A stretch of DNA of 64,000 nucleotides. It comes from Diadema setosum (Eukaryota > Echinodermata > Echinoidea > Diadematoida > Diadematidae). The position numbers were made by a program, and so were the translations under genes. This document shows, piece after piece, positions 1-12,462 of the stretch. The notes under the pieces were generated by a model. That model did not search any database. It was not told the origin of the DNA and saw only the letters and a list, made by a program, of their open reading frames with translations. Position 1 is the stretch's first letter, and every line of letters begins with the position of its first letter. The stretch is from positions 31,675,383 through 31,739,382 of the forward strand of contig CM067076.1 in the NCBI GenBank assembly GCA_033980235.1, read 5' to 3'.

Positions 1-80
1 TTTTTGTAACAAAACCTTGAAAATCGTAAGACGGGAGTGTCCATCATGACTATATAGTGGACTTTAAAAAGAAAGAAAGC

Positions 81-87
81 TAGATAA

Positions 88-143
<56 letters not shown>
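81..143. repeat. (GATA)n microsatellite
   Basis: GATA tetranucleotides followed by a GA/G-rich tail. Confidence 0.96.
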
Positions 144-144
<1 letters not shown>

Positions 145-2165
145 GAAAGAGAGGGGCAGGGAGAGAGAGGGGCAGGTTATAGTTATGATTCTCTATCATT
201 CGACTATCGTTTACTCATAATCTTGTTCCATTGATTTAGGGGATTATTCTTCCAGCCTGTGCCTTTTTCATGGCTATTTTTAAAGATGGCTTTGTTGTAA
301 ACTTGCACTTCATTTTCAAAAAAAAAAAGAAAGAAAAGAAAATAGACACGAGGAAGCTTCGGATGGTTGTTGCATTCTTCGGTAATTAAGGATATTCTAA
401 CGTTAAAAGCGACATCGAAATGAAATTCATAAAAAGAAAAAAAAAACAGATATTGAGTTGGCATCGGTGTATAAGATACTCTTTCCATCGGTAGAAAACC
501 GGCTTTACCGTTCGGTGAAAGAGCCCGCGCTCGTTGTACAAAAGAACGCATTGTGCGTGAATAATGCGCCACATGGCAAGTCATTCACTGCGCCTCTACC
601 ATTAATTTTTCCTGTATGTCAAATCACAACGCCTACCCCCCAACCCCTCTCCCCCTTCCTCCTTTCCTCTTATTCTCTTTTCTTCTTCTCTTTAGTAATT
701 GATTTGGCTTTCGTTCATAGCATTCGGACAAGAAATCAATGACCATCGAATTGACATCGGGTAAGGGAAGAGTCAACAGACACTGAATGTGGTAACCTTT
801 CAGAGACGAAAAATCTGGTGTGTGTCAATTAACTAATGACATCTATTGGACATTTAACAAGTTTTATTGTATCCCATAGTTGTTCTTTCTCCCTCCACTT
901 CATCTGTCTGCTGAAATAAGTTAAATTGACGGCAGCCACCAAAGCGAGTTAAATTGTATAAAGGCACGTCATTGTTCAATTCTAAGGAGTCTGATACCAT
1001 ATTAGATTAGCTATATTTCACAGAGTGGCCCTCCGAATATGAGAATAAAGAGGAAGAAATCAAATTAAAACCCCCAAGTATTAATGTTCTTGCTTTCGCT
1101 ATCATAACCATTTAAACAGCTATGTTTGAGGTTTCTATTCTTGTAACTGTGATGTTTGGCGAAAAACGGAATGTGAAAGACTTCAAATCAATTAAACATG
1201 GTGTGTCATTCAATGTCAATTAGAGAGCAGCCCGGGGTAATACTGAAATGACGCAGTTTGGATAATGTGGTAAAATTCATATCATCTGGTAAAAATCTAC
1301 GTACTTGAATACTATTGATTAACATGTATGTAGATGTAGAGTAATGATTCAAAATGCAGCTTATTATTTTTATCATTGTTATTATTGGATATAAGGATAC
1401 TGTAAATGCATGTGCATTCTAACGAGGAATTAGCAAAAGAAAAATAAGAATATATAAATATATACTGATATATATCTTCAACATCAGGCGGCAATGAAAG
1501 ACGTGTCAACATCAATATATCCATGTACTCCTTAATTTCCAGAGGACATGCGTGTCGTTTAAACGAAGTGGGGGCGGGGGTCCAAGCAGTAACGACAAAT
1601 TGTCGTGGAGTGCCTCGATAACCAGCGCTTCTTTAAACTTGGAAACAATGTCATGAACGACAATAATTGGGAAGGTACATCAGTTTGGATCGAATAATAA
1701 GATCCTAATGTGTGTGCTTCGTTTCATTGATTTCGATAAAAGCAACTGCCAAACACAACAAAATTTAATAGTATCGAACCAAGATGAATCGACTCAAATA
1801 GTATTACAAATGTCTCGAAAAGTAAACAAACCAACAGATAGACAAAATAAAAAGGGAAACAAAGTCGGAGGACTTGATATGTAATTTCGCACCATTATAC
1901 TAAAGTTGATATGGAGCAATATCAAAGGAAGGTTCCATGAAAATCAAACCTGAAACAAGAAACAAGACATAGATGCAAAGTTTAAATGATGTTGACATGC
2001 CCTTACACGTTTCTCACTCATTCACAAACAATCTGTTTTCCAGTCTGACTTGCGATAAGAAAGAAAAACTCATATTCCTCACATCAAATCTTTGCTATCT
2101 TTTAGTAACCTACCTATGGTGACTGTCTGGGGGAAGAGGCTAGAGTTGCTAAATCGTATTTTATC
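144..2165. other. Gene-free stretch
   Basis: AT-rich, nothing coding recognised; A-rich runs near 320-345 and 436-448. Confidence 0.5.
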
Positions 2166-2184
2166 TGTGTGTGTGTGTATATAT

Positions 2185-2215
<31 letters not shown>

Positions 2216-2228
2216 CGCTTGTGTGTGC
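2166..2228. repeat. (GT)n/(GC)n microsatellite
   Basis: GT then GC dinucleotides. Confidence 0.95.
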
Positions 2229-2532
2229 AAAAACCAAGGACATACTTTTCAACTGGTGTCATATCATTACTTTATGTAATTTGCATATATGTGGCTGCTG
2301 GTACATGTAATGTCTTAATTAAATGAAAAAATAAACAATTTCAAAATCATATGGCTTTAACATTTCGACTTTGATAAAAGATTCATCTCTCTTATGATTT
2401 TTAGTCCATTCAATTAATTTTAACTTGAATTTGGCTATGGAAGCGCTTTGCAATGCACGTGTACTCAAGCAGATAATGTTGTAAGGAGAATATAATCTTC
2501 ACATTCCCTTTCTGAAGCATTGTCTCCCTCCA

Positions 2533-2633
2533 TCTCCTCCTCCTCCTCCTCGTCTCCCCCTTAATTCTCTCCCCCCCCCTCCTCCTCCTCCTCCTCCTCC
2601 TGCTCCTGCTCCTGCTCCTCCTCCTCCACCTCT
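2533..2633. repeat. (CTC)n-rich trinucleotide tract
   Basis: CTC and TGC-type triplets. Arg- or Glu-rich frames on the minus strand are artefacts. Confidence 0.92.
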
Positions 2634-3582
2634 TCGGCCCCACCATATCGCTGCAAATTCTTCCGAAATATATGATTACGATTAACTAACATTTTTGATC
2701 TACCGTAAAACTTCCCTGGATAGTGAACGAGGCAACGATAATTTGATGAGAACATAATTCAATCAACGCCTTTTCCTGCTTTGTTGCGCGCATTCGCGGC
2801 CGGTGTCGCCCACACGCAACGGTTAAATTCTTTTTGATATGCGCGCGCGTAATTTCGACAGTATCATCCAATTTGCACGCTAGCCAGCGTGCAGCTATCT
2901 AGGATCCCTATTATACTGTCGGCTAAGGCCCTATCGCACGAGGGAGGGGAAGGGGGGGGGGGGGGATAGGAAGTGTAGAGAGTTTGCTAAGAAAATGGTA
3001 GTGTGCAGATTCAATTATCTTCCTTGCTCAACTTGGTCCTTCTGCACAGCGCCCGCGGTTACAGAGCGGCGTTACGATTGTGACGGGTAATAAGTGCGTA
3101 TAAAGACTATTATGGGTGGAAGAAAGAGGGTATAGATGGGGGGGGGGGGGGGGGGGGGAGTGAGAGAGGGGAGGGGTGACTCTTTTTTTTAAATGTTGTT
3201 GGAGGTATTTCATAAATGCGCAGTAAGACTTGTTGACCGCAATAGGTAATCACAAAGAATACCTCCTTAGGGTCAGTAAGGTCTTTATTTTTGCGTTTTC
3301 AGTAAATAATTCAAGTAAATGTTTCATAACATTTAACAATATAAAATTCATACCTGCAGAAAGAGATAGAATATAATAAGGTACGGAAATGATAAACCAT
3401 AACTCAAAATAAAAACATATAAACAGACTTCTCGATCTTCCATTATAGAAAAAAAAAGCATAAGTACGCCTATTGGTGAGAACAGCTATATAAAAGCGCA
3501 GATGACCGCCATATTAAGCACAGCTTGCAAAATGGCTTTTAATTGACACGCAATGGAGGGTTGAATTCGCCATAAATACTTG
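2634..3582. other. Gene-free stretch
   Basis: Contains G runs at 2952-2965 and 3138-3158; nothing coding recognised. Confidence 0.5.
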
Positions 3583-3950
3583 TTAAAGGGGATGGCTAGT
3601 AACTGATCACTGGGAATTAGTGGGAATGCTGGGGGATGATTGTTCCAATTCTTGTGGGATTCATTTAAGAGTACATTATAATATATCTATTGTTGTGTGA
3701 AAATTATTTGCTTCAGAACGGTCTCATATTCAAGTAATGTGCAGTTTAATGCCCCGTCACTGTACAGGCATGCTAACCTGGAAACATTATACTGCACATT
3801 ACTTGAATATGAGACCATTCTGAAGCAAACGATTTTCACACAACAATAGATATATAATGTACTCTTAAATGAATCCCACAAGAATTGGAACAATCATCCC
3901 CCAGCATTCCCACTGATTCCCACTAATCAGTTACTAGCCATCCCCTTTAA
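3583..3950. mobile_element. 368-bp fold-back MITE with TTAAAGGGGATGG ends
   Basis: Arms 3583-3751 and 3785-3950 are near-perfect reverse complements with a 33-bp loop. Ends read TTAAAGGGGATGGCTAGTAA and its complement, consistent with a TTAA target. The arms contain TTCTTGTGGGATTCATTTAA and GTCTCATATTCAAGTAATGT. Non-coding. Confidence 0.93.
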
Positions 3951-3972
3951 GGTTCTAGATTGTGTAAAGTGC

Positions 3973-5140
3973 TAGCCCAGCAAACACATAACGTTTTCAG
4001 AACGTTTCCTAAACTTTTTTTTGGAGGTTCTGTACGTCTTCGTATAAAATGGACGTTTTTAAAACGTCCATACAACGTCAAAACACAGGTTTTTGGAAAA
4101 CGTTAAAAAAACGTCAATGGACGTTACAAAACGTTTTTATTATGTCTGCTACGTCGACTTCGTCTTTAATGAACGTTTTTTAAAAAAAAAAACGTTTTTA
4201 TTTGGTCCGTATCGTGGTCATCATTGGTTTCTTTTCATGAATATTCATGCCTATTTATGAATATTCAAATAAGAAAATATAAGATTTGAAAACTAGTGGG
4301 AATAGATAAAAGACATTGAAATCTACAGATTTATGATGGGTTTAAACTTTCTGTGTTAAAAATAAACTTACCCACGTTATTGTTCAGTTATTCACAGTTT
4401 CAAATTGTGTTATGATGAGGTATTTTCATATGGTAATAGGCCTGTGATTTAATTTTAGTAACCATGTCTTCATGCCATGCATTACAACATTTTGCTGGTA
4501 TATAAAAGATTTTGATACAGATTCATCAGTTGGGAGTAGGATGTAGTATAGGTATAGGTGGTAGGACATTAGGAACAGGTTACGATAGGATTATAAAGGA
4601 TTAGGATTAGGGTACATTAATTCCAGATTGTGCCTATAATCTGTGCCTATAATCTCATAACTATATATACATATTTTTTTAACCCAATAAAAAATAAACA
4701 TTAGACGTTCTTAGGAGGTTTTCTGGACTTTCTAGATGGATGTGAAAGGTTCTCTAAACCTTCTGGAACGGATCATAAGACTTTTTAGACGTTCTTAAAA
4801 CTTTTTTTTGGAACGTTCTAGGTGGTTTTCAAAGGTTTTCTGGACGTCCGCAGAACGTCCACATAACGTTTTGAATATTCTTTAAAGGTTTTACTGACGT
4901 CTATAACGTCTAAAAGGTTTTCTGCAGGTCCTTAAAAATTCTGAAAGTGAGTGGCTTTTTTATTGGTTCTTTAAACGTTTAAAAAAACGTTTTTATAACG
5001 TCCATTTGAAACATATTTAATACATCAAAAACCTTCCACAAAAAAGTTCTAAAACGGTTTGACCAAACGTCCAAATAACGAACTTGGAACGTTTCAAGAA
5101 CGTTCAGAAAACGTCCAAATGTGAGCTGCTTTATGGGAGT
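3973..5140. mobile_element. AACGTT/AACGTC-rich element
   Basis: The left part (3990-4200) and right part (4700-5120) are crowded with AACGTT, AACGTC, GGACGTT and AACGTTTTT words in both orientations; the middle (4205-4675) is ordinary AT-rich sequence. The edges CCCAGCAAACACATAACG and ACGTCCAAATGTGAGCTGCT suggest a non-autonomous transposon with multiplied subterminal motifs. Boundaries are approximate; no ORF. Confidence 0.6.
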
Positions 5141-6497
5141 GCGTATAATGTGCTTGTGCAAGCATGTGATAGTGCTAGTGAGGATGCACTGGACAATCAC
5201 AATAGAGTATAGATTATAATTATAACAAAATGACCAGCATCAGTCATAATGAAATTATTCAATCAAATTGAATGTGGTTCATTTTATGAAGAATTAATGA
5301 ACATTCCATTTCCAACGATCTATGCTAACTTCATTGATTTTTCCTGGGATCATGTCAAGAAATGGTGTAGAAAAGCAAGTGGTTGAACTATCTTTATGAC
5401 ATCGTGGATACTTCAAAGCGACATATCTACGGGGTTGATAATGTCACGAGGAAGGCAAATTTTCAGACCGGTATTTTGCTCGGAGGCATAAGCAGGGACG
5501 CAGTTCTGGGGTGTGGATCAACGTAAGCCCCGAGTCGGCCTACGCGTATCGCAAAACATGCGGCTCAAAAACACTTGGCTAGCGCAATCCGTAAGTGATA
5601 CGGGTATCTCGTTTCACACATGAAACGCATCCGCGCGCGTCAGTTACGTGCGCCGCATCCACGTGTAATCCACGGTCCTCCGACGTTTCAAAGCAACCAC
5701 GGGTCATCTATCCCCTTTAGTCCCATGTACGCTAATCTCTGTAACAGATACATTCGTCGTGAATCAGATGAGATGAATTCAGAAAATGAAAGTATATCCC
5801 AATACATTTACCGTTAGGACAGAATAGGAAACTCTTGATAAATGACTAGCGTCTTCATCAGCTGCTATTCGGATAAAGCCATTTATGATTGTAACGCGCC
5901 CACTTTTGGCTATATGGGTCTGGAGATTCAACGCAGTTCGGCGGGAAGAAAAACGAGACCTTCCCCAGCATTTTATGCCATGGATATTGCACGCAATTAG
6001 AAACATGACACGGCGCTGTAAAATTACAAACGTACCTCAGCAGTCGCCCCGTAAGTCTGTGGTGCATTTTGACGGCAATCGAGCAATCATTATGCCGGTT
6101 TTCTTGCAATTAGCTATCTTCGATTTTTTTTCCACCCTCCACGCAATGTGAAAGGGTAAAGCGGAGAGAATTAGGTTCATCCATTTAGCATTGGATGATA
6201 TCTGTTCTGTATTCATAGTCTTCTTTCTCTGCTCAAGAACCGGGGCGCTGTTTTGCAAGGGTCGACTTTCATGTTCGTTGCAATGGTCGTTCACCCCTGC
6301 ATATTAGACTTGAATGCCACAGAATTCTGTGCGACATAGACCATTAAAGACCGCCTACACAGGGTTCAGAAACAACGCAGAGATAGTTTGTGAAGTTTAT
6401 CTCGTATCTTTTGACACGAGTCCCTGAAAATGGCACAATACAAACCATTACTATGAATGGTTGGCTTCGACAATAGTCATTTCATTTCACTCCATTC
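5141..6497. other. Gene-free stretch
   Basis: Slightly higher GC at 5400-6300, with short overlapping frames on both strands and no recognisable domain. Confidence 0.45.
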
Positions 6498-6569
6498 TTT
6501 CCTTCCTTCCTTCCTTCCTTCCTTCCTTCCTTCCTTCCTTTCTTCCTTCCTCCCTTCATTCATTCATTC
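6498..6569. repeat. (TTCC)n and (ATTC)n microsatellite
   Basis: Tetranucleotide repeats. Confidence 0.95.
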
Positions 6570-6710
6570 GTTCTTCCAGAGTTCCACGTAATCAAACACA
6601 CACAAATAGAGCATGACCATGAGTTGTAGACGGGATGTAAACATCGGTCTACACGCAGATTACTGAACTCTGCATGCATATTTATATATTAGAGCATTCA
6701 TATTCAAGTG

Positions 6711-6874
6711 CAATGGCAGATCCACAGGGGAGTGCACCGTGCTAGCTCCCCGTCTTTTCTTTTTCTTTTTTTTTTTTTGGCTAAAACAAAAGAAATAAAA
6801 AGGAAAAATGGAGGGGGCGCGTGAAGGGCGCGTACAGGCCCCTCCCTTTTACGGAATTCCTGGATCCGCCCCTG
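6711..6874. mobile_element. 164-bp MITE with GGCGGATCCA-type ends
   Basis: CAATGGCAGATCCA (6711-6724) pairs with TGGATCCGCCCCTG (6861-6874) at 11 of 14 positions. The interior is T-rich then GGGGGCGCG-rich. The CAGGGGCGGATCCA end resembles hAT-type MITEs, but no clear target duplication is seen. Confidence 0.6.
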
Positions 6875-8729
6875 AAGTGTCTCTTGAGTCAGTGCATCAG
6901 GAATCTACATATACTTTCCTTCCTATAGATTTCCTCATCTGTATTCTCTACGTTTATCCCTCGTTCTGACGTTATTTTGCTGTAGGTCCTAATTAAACCA
7001 GTAGTAATTATGATATGAAAACAAATGCATGATTTGTACAACTGAAAACAACGATTTCACTAAAATGTGAGAAAAGATATGTCACATATATTTTGTCTTT
7101 AAGGTTTCCATCAATGTCCATAGCGGTCGTGGCGGTGGAACGTTTAGTAGTAGGCCCTATAGAAGGCTTCACGGGACACCACGTATTCTTTCTTGGGTAA
7201 TATGCAGGACCGCGAAACCAGGGGAGGGGGTGAACTGGGGGCTGCAGCCCCATAAGCCACTTTGCCTAAACCCAGCTTTGACAGGTTGACGCAAAGTCAA
7301 ATTCATTGAATAATTTGGAAAATTTCTAGAATTGAAAGGATTATTATCTTTGTTACACTTGCAAAATAAAAAAGTAGGCAGCGACAAATAAGAAAAAAAA
7401 AATGATAAAAGGGGATTAGGGAGAGAACAGAATGAAGAAAAGGGGAAGCCCTGTCTTCCTGTTCTATAAATTGTACGATGAATGTTGCTTTTATGGAAGT
7501 ACACTCATAATTGTATATGCTAGAGGTTAATGTCACATCGCTATACGAAATTGAGTGGGCGTAGCAGCTGTGTGTCTGGGATCTTTGAAAAATTACTAGA
7601 CCATGTCGACCCCAAGTTTAGTGTGGAAGTGGACAAAATCGACAGACAAAATTGAAAGGTGAAATTATGTCGGATTTTCAACTCGTCCATAATTTGACAT
7701 TTAGTGTGCTCTTCTTAAGTTAATAGATTATTGTACAAGATAACCGAGAGCTATATTGTAGATACGGCGAATACTGTAAAGGGTTATTTGCCGTTTAAAG
7801 GGGAAATTCTATGTTTAAATTCTGCCCGGCGCGACGTACATTGTGTACATGAATGGGTCATCCCACGAGCTAGATACCCACGTGTAACAACAGCACAAGA
7901 GGTACGAAGTCATACAGCCCACTAGCTAGACACGTACCAAGTAGAATATGCCCACGAACTACACATACTTTAGGCCTTGTTCATTTTAGTGTCGAGCTTT
8001 GGGTTGAATTACTCGTGAGCTGTATAACTCGTGGCCTGCATGACTCGTAAGTTGTGTAACTATGACTCGCGGGTGTCTTGCTCGTGACGTGCACCCCATC
8101 ATACATCCCTGGACTCGACACATTGATATTATCTGGTATCTGGCATATCATCCGGAAATCTGTGTGGAGCAACAGTGCTGACCCCAGAGTGGCTACCCTG
8201 GTCAAGGAAAATTATTATTCTTTTTCTTTTAGCCATTATTATCACATTATTATAATTACAATCGTAGGCCTACTTGCAGTGACCACCACAAGATACAACT
8301 GTGGCATACCAGCATTGTAAACCTTCGACCAACTAGATATAGTTGCATTGTCCTCAGTAATAATTATCAAGGTGGTCAATCGAATCAAAATCCATGTTAA
8401 TGTATGTCTGAACGTAATTTGTGCTTGAATGTAATAATGTACTATGCATGGAGTGAAATCAAACAAACGAATTGGTAGAGGTTTCATTAAATAGAATCGA
8501 ACCGAAAATGAGAAAACTTTGGACTTTGTGAAGTTCAGCATGTTCTCACAAAACCGTTGAATAGACCGGTTCGTAATGTAATCAGATAGTATGCATGCTT
8601 TGTTCACAAAAAGTTGTCCTTGACAACCACGAAGCTTGCCCTACACCTAGCACATGCTTCGTTAATAGGCTGTAGGCAAAGAAACATCCATAATTTGTAA
8701 TACATTAAAGAAACGGTCTAGTAGAAGCA
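6875..8729. other. Gene-free stretch
   Basis: No exon recognised. A GC patch at 7210-7262 (GGGGGCTGCAGCCCC) looks like a MITE end fragment. Confidence 0.45.
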
Positions 8730-8785
8730 GACACACACAGACTCTCTCTCTCACACACACACACACACATACACACACACACACT
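8730..8785. repeat. (CA)n/(CT)n microsatellite
   Basis: Compound dinucleotide repeat. Confidence 0.93.
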
Positions 8786-11700
8786 CAAGTATATTTCATG
8801 TGTGTTTCTTGTGTGTGGGTGTGTATGTTTGCAGGCGGATGGAAAGAGAAGACGCCATCGTTCTTATATAAAATACTGTTCATGTATGTGAACAGTCTAG
8901 TGAAGGAAAGACAATAGGACAGGTTCCGCACGGTTGAAGCAATGAAAGTCCATGATCCTGAAGAGCATGCAAACACTGAACTCCCAGAACAGCCAGGGGA
9001 AAGGCGAGGAGCAGAGAGGTAAACTGGGAGAAAAAGGTGACGTTTTTCGTCTAGTCATTCGTGGGCGTCCTGAAGAAAGATTGCGACACACGTCCATGCA
9101 ATGTTCGTTGAGCAGATTCGAATATGAATCAGACGACCAATTGGGGAAGAGCCGCTTCCCGCCTTTGTCAGTTAATCTGCCAAATGACATGGTATTTGCC
9201 GTGTCTGACGGCTGTTTAATGACTGTACATTCATATACAAACAAATGGCGCATGAAAAGTGCGACTTTCCACCTTGCTGAGGCCATGGTTTGGCCATACC
9301 GCGCTCCGAGAGAAAAATGCCCCCGCGTATGCCCGGCATTGGAAAACACCAGTAAACGGTTTTTAATTCCTACCCACGGGGCATTTCTAGCCTCTCCCTG
9401 TTATTCGAGACTTTGACCTTGAATTCTAAACCCCACCCCATTTAGGAACGGTGTCAAAAGTACCTTCGACTACCATTTAGTCCGTGTTTGCACGCAGAAA
9501 TTCAAGCCAGCAGCGCAAATGCTCGCGAGCCTTCAGCTCAAGCTTCGCGACCGAGAACTTGCCGTGACGGTACACCGCCGCTTATGCGAGCTTTCGCACA
9601 TCAGGCCGACCCTGTTTCCAATGTGACTGACATGACGCATGTTCAATGTCTTTCACATTCTTCTCAGCGTTGAATACATTCTAACATTCTCTGCAATCAC
9701 CATGGCTCAGTTCTTTCTGGTTCACAATTTGTTCCGAAATACTTCGCATAAACAACCAGAAACATTTCTGTTACAAAGTGAACGACAGACAGCCCACACC
9801 GGTCTCCGCACAACTCTGTACATCAAACTATCCATGTTTGTCTTCCAGCATGCACAAAACCATGGCTCAATCTTACCCAGAGGCCTCGTCTGCAAGTAAA
9901 AATTAAGAACATGCGTTCTCGTTCGTTGTTCTTTTGTGGAACACGTACCCACACCTTTAAGAATACTATGATTCACTTTCTTTGGGTTACTACATGCCCT
10001 TCACATGTGAGTGCTATAGTAGCTGCAGTAATCAAAGTTTCATTATCGTGTAACATGTGTAAGGTTGATTTGCTCTCTAGCAGTTTAAACATCAGTGACG
10101 CTCTGACGCCAACTCATTCAAAGTAAGTGAGCAAATGCGTATTTCTCGCCATATTTCTGCGAGTTGCACTAAAAACTGTGAACAACAGATGACACCCGTG
10201 TACATAAGATGTCAGTGGTCAAGGTTCTTCTATCAAACTCATTCTGAATGGATTCCCTCTTGTCTGTTGATGTCATGCATCGATATCACTTCGCTTTCAT
10301 GCGCGCGTGCGTTTGCATTTGCTTCTATTTTTTTTCTTCGAGTTTTTAGAACTTCACAGTTATCTTTTCCTACACAATGTTGGAGAACAAGACACAAGTG
10401 ATTTCCCACGATAGGAGAGAGAGATAACGAATATTTCACAACTTCATTTTATATCTACATCATAATTCAAGCCCATTTATTTACCGTATACTCCCTCCCC
10501 TGTGCCAGTAGAATAACTATTCCTTTGTTGTTTTGAATAATCGGGGAGCAAAAACAACATATGGTGTATTTAGAGATACCTCCTGTCTTTTAGTCTTCGC
10601 CGATCCTCCCCAAGATAACACGTATGCTTGAAACACGGCAGGTGGGAAGGGAGTGGCTCTGAATACAAGACCATCATTTAGGAGGGCCTATCACGTGCCG
10701 TGGTACAGCCCACAATGTCAAGCAGGCATTGACGATTGAGGGTAAGAGAGCCACCTTAGCAAAGTTTCGAGCGTGTTTTATACATCGCTGGGAAACTCCT
10801 ACACTGAGTGTCGCCATCTTTTGCAACATTTCTCCAAGGATATAACAACTAAGCATTTTCACGGTATTAAGACATGACGTGACTGGTAGAAATTTTTAGT
10901 ATGAATCGTATAGCATCCTACCTAGCCGACCTGAGGATAAGTCAACGAATCACATAGTGATATTAATTCATGAAACCAATAAACGCAGTTCGATGCAACG
11001 TTTTTAAACTTCGATTTATTGCTGCCTGACTTCCAGTTAGCTGGAGAAAACTGAAAATACTTTTCTTTCTGCGCTTTAAAGATTCAGGAGCTATATTTTT
11101 AGTGCGCAAGATTAAATACATTATCACTTACGAATGTACATTGTACAGTGCAGTTTGGTCCAGTCTCACTGCAGCTGAATAAAGCCCAATCCAGGGTTTC
11201 TAGTAGCATCTCGAGAGTTGAGAAACACTGTGATTGAATATAAACGACTATTATGACAAAAATTGGCTGAAAAGGTGTCAAAGTTGTCAAAGGAAACACT
11301 TAGGCAATTAACTTGAATTTCAGTAATGACAAACGGAATTCTTCTGTATCTATATTATCTTCTTTTTTTTTTGTTTCATTCATGGTTCTATATCGGAGAA
11401 CAAATCTATCAAGAAATGCTCCAAAATGGAAAGAGAACGATATCAGAAACAAAGCAGTTCCTCGTCATATCTCTATCCACAACACTCTGACCGATTTTTT
11501 CACAGTCCTGTAGCTTCGCAGTTGTGACTTAATGGCAATAAAACTAATATTATCATGATAAGGTTGGTGGGTATACTTTGGCAAGCCCACATGAAATGGG
11601 GTCGCATACGGCGCCCAACAAACTCGACCTGACGTCGATTCGCAAGGCTGGACTGGGTCCATTGTTGCCATCACGCCCCGGTCTTTCCCGCTCCTGAAAT

Positions 11701-11812
11701 CCGCGCATATATCACGCACCAAGCGGTTTCCTACCCGCGTTCATACAGAGCCCGACTTCGCCCCGCATTTTATCGCGACAGACCGCTCAAACAGCAGAGG
11801 AAAACAAGAAGG

Positions 11813-11813
<1 letters not shown>
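8786..11813. other. Gene-free stretch of 3.0 kb with slightly higher GC
   Basis: Several open frames of 60-154 codons lie on both strands between 8897 and 10440 (longest 8952-9416 plus, 8897-9349 minus, overlapping). None shows a recognisable domain, and both-strand openness argues against coding. A diverged exon cannot be excluded. Confidence 0.4.
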
Positions 11814-11862
<49 letters not shown>

Positions 11863-11929
11863 ATATAGATATATATATATATATGTATATATATCTATGT
11901 GTGTGTGTGGGGGGGAGGGGGGTGTGTTA
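11814..11929. repeat. (CT)n(TA)n(GT)n and G-run compound microsatellite
   Basis: CT, then TA, then a short GT and G-rich tail. Confidence 0.94.
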
Positions 11930-12381
11930 AACGTCACTGGATATATAGGTCGTCATTCATTCGTTCAGATATACTGACAACATCCAACTTACGAGTAAAA
12001 AGTTATAATAAACGTATATTGTTATTTTGACAGTAAGACGTGAATTAATTTTACATTGTATGATATCATATTCAATTTCATATTTTGATTACTGTTTTAA
12101 ATTATTCATATTTTGTATTGTATTTTATGTATTATATTGGTATGGACTGTAACATTGTAATGTTCAAAATTTGTTTCAAATTGTAAACTGTATTTTAATC
12201 TTTTTGTGTCTTTTTTAATACTGAAGAGACCATGGCTGTATGAAGAACACAGAATAAATAAGTAAATAAATAGATTAAAAATAAATGAATAAATTAATTA
12301 ATTAATTAAATTTGTTGAAACACTCACACTAACGTATTATTAACTTTATTGATTTACTTTCTCAGGCCCATATACATGCAA

Positions 12382-12409
12382 ACACACACACACACACACA
12401 CACGCATAT

Positions 12410-12459
<50 letters not shown>
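12382..12459. repeat. (CA)n(TA)n microsatellite
   Basis: Compound dinucleotide repeat. Confidence 0.95.
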
Positions 12460-12462
<3 letters not shown>

